Source of the DNA: Chloroflexia bacterium
GTDB lineage: Bacteria; Chloroflexota; Chloroflexia; Thermomicrobiales; UBA6265
Direction: 5' to 3'
Assembly: GCA_013696525.1 (NCBI GenBank)
Contig: JACCYK010000099.1
Location: forward strand, 1 to 6,252
Length of the DNA stretch: 6,252 bases
Shown here: in pieces, positions 5,704-6,252 of the stretch
Numbering within the stretch: the stretch's first letter is position 1
Layout of the letters: each line of letters opens with the position of its first letter
Position numbers and translations under genes: made by a program
The notes under the pieces: generated by a model
The model's database searches: none
What the model was told of the DNA's origin: nothing
The model's input: the letters and a program-made list of their open reading frames with translations, nothing else

Positions 5704-6252
5704 CTACCCGCCCCCCAGTGGCTCGTCCTCGGACATCCAGCATCCCTGGGCGTGACACGTGCGCAACCGCTCCACCCGGGCGTGGTACGTGGGGAAGTCA
5801 GTTAGCGCCTTCCCGACCGCTAGGTTCTCTAACTGGTAGGGATCCGCCTGCAGGTCGTACAACTCGACTTCGCCACCCTCGTACTCGACGTAGACGATCC
5901 CGTCCTTGCTCCGGAACCCCTGGTAGGGCGGATACAGTTGATCTGCCCCAAGGAGTTGTGATTCCTCGCGTTCTTCGTTCTCAGCGGGGCCGCCGAAGCT
6001 TTCGATCCCGATCAGCTCGCGTTCGAGCCGCGGATCTGCCCGTCCGAGGAACGAGCGTCCATCCCAATCGTCGCGGGGCGGCGCCCCGGCAATAGCGGCA
6101 AGGGTCGGCGCCAAGTCGAGGTTGCCGATCAGCCGCTCATCCTCCCCTGGCGTAAAGTCGGGACCGACGGCCCGCATCGAGGTACGGAGGCTCTCCTCAT
6201 ACGGCGCGTTCTTCCGCACCCGACGATGCTCACCGAGCAGAAAGCCATTGTC
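5704..6252 (-). CDS. Sulfatase (arylsulfatase-like), C-terminal fragment cut by window edge
   Basis: This is the last 182 residues of a sulfatase, an enzyme hydrolysing sulfate esters, often exported. The frame is open to the right edge: before the GTG at 6217-6219 it reads DNGFLLGEHRRV, which belongs to the conserved sulfatase core, so that GTG is internal. D1 and N2 of the fragment match the metal-ligand Asp-Asn pair, and K14 in RKNAPYEESLR matches the active-site lysine that contacts the sulfate. The conserved C-terminal element ELYDLQADPYQLENLA is at residues 130-145, and two cysteines (166, 171) near the end resemble the disulfide-like tail of exported family members. The C-x-(S/P)-x-R site that matures to formylglycine, and any signal peptide, lie outside the window. 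The natural substrate cannot be inferred. By eye it is less GC-rich than the genes to its left. It is convergent with the decarboxylase. Confidence 0.88.
   Translation of the reverse strand, partial: DNGFLLGEHRRVRKNAPYEESLRTSMRAVGPDFTPGEDERLIGNLDLAPTLAAIAGAPPRDDWDGRSFLGRADPRLERELIGIESFGGPAENEEREESQLLGADQLYPPYQGFRSKDGIVYVEYEGGEVELYDLQADPYQLENLAVGKALTDFPTYHARVERLRTCHAQGCWMSEDEPLGGG

Noticed and set aside
1..6252. CRISPR array, insertion sequence or phage element
   Set aside because: No regularly spaced repeats, transposase motifs or integrase-like products were seen on either strand.

Overview
The window is G+C-rich bacterial DNA (very roughly two thirds G+C by eye), with strong C/G third-position preference, GTG starts alongside ATG, and GGGAG-type ribosome binding sites. 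This suits a high-GC lineage such as Thermomicrobia/Chloroflexota or Actinobacteria. The assignment is an inference from style and gene types; no marker gene is present.

Layout, left to right. (1) Positions 2-1807, plus strand: two inner-membrane permeases of a MalF/MalG (UgpA/UgpE)-type carbohydrate ABC importer. The first is cut by the left edge. The solute-binding protein is probably just upstream, outside the window, and no ATPase gene is seen. (2) Positions 1808-1901: a short convergent gap holding a nested inverted repeat. (3) Positions 1902-3617, minus strand: a CPA2-family cation:proton antiporter (KefB/YbaL-like) with a C-terminal NAD-binding RCK/TrkA-N domain. (4) Positions 3618-3844: a divergent intergenic region with a perfect 12-bp inverted repeat whose arms are 81 bp apart, enclosing a smaller GC-rich hairpin. 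(5) Positions 3845-5362, plus strand: a short-form PLP-dependent Orn/Lys/Arg decarboxylase. (6) Positions 5363-5703: a 341-bp gap between convergent genes. It is less GC-rich than its left neighbours and has small repeats but no recognisable gene. (7) Positions 5704-6252, minus strand: the C-terminal part of a sulfatase running off the right edge.

The two permeases form one translational unit and would make the membrane channel of a single importer. The antiporter and the decarboxylase are transcribed away from each other from a shared upstream region. Both can affect cytoplasmic proton balance (cation/H+ exchange; proton-consuming amino-acid decarboxylation), so joint control for pH or stress homeostasis is plausible but unproven. 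The sulfatase appears unrelated to its neighbours. I found no CRISPR array, RNA gene, insertion sequence or clearly novel multigene system. The most unusual non-coding signal is the inverted repeat in the antiporter/decarboxylase divergent region.
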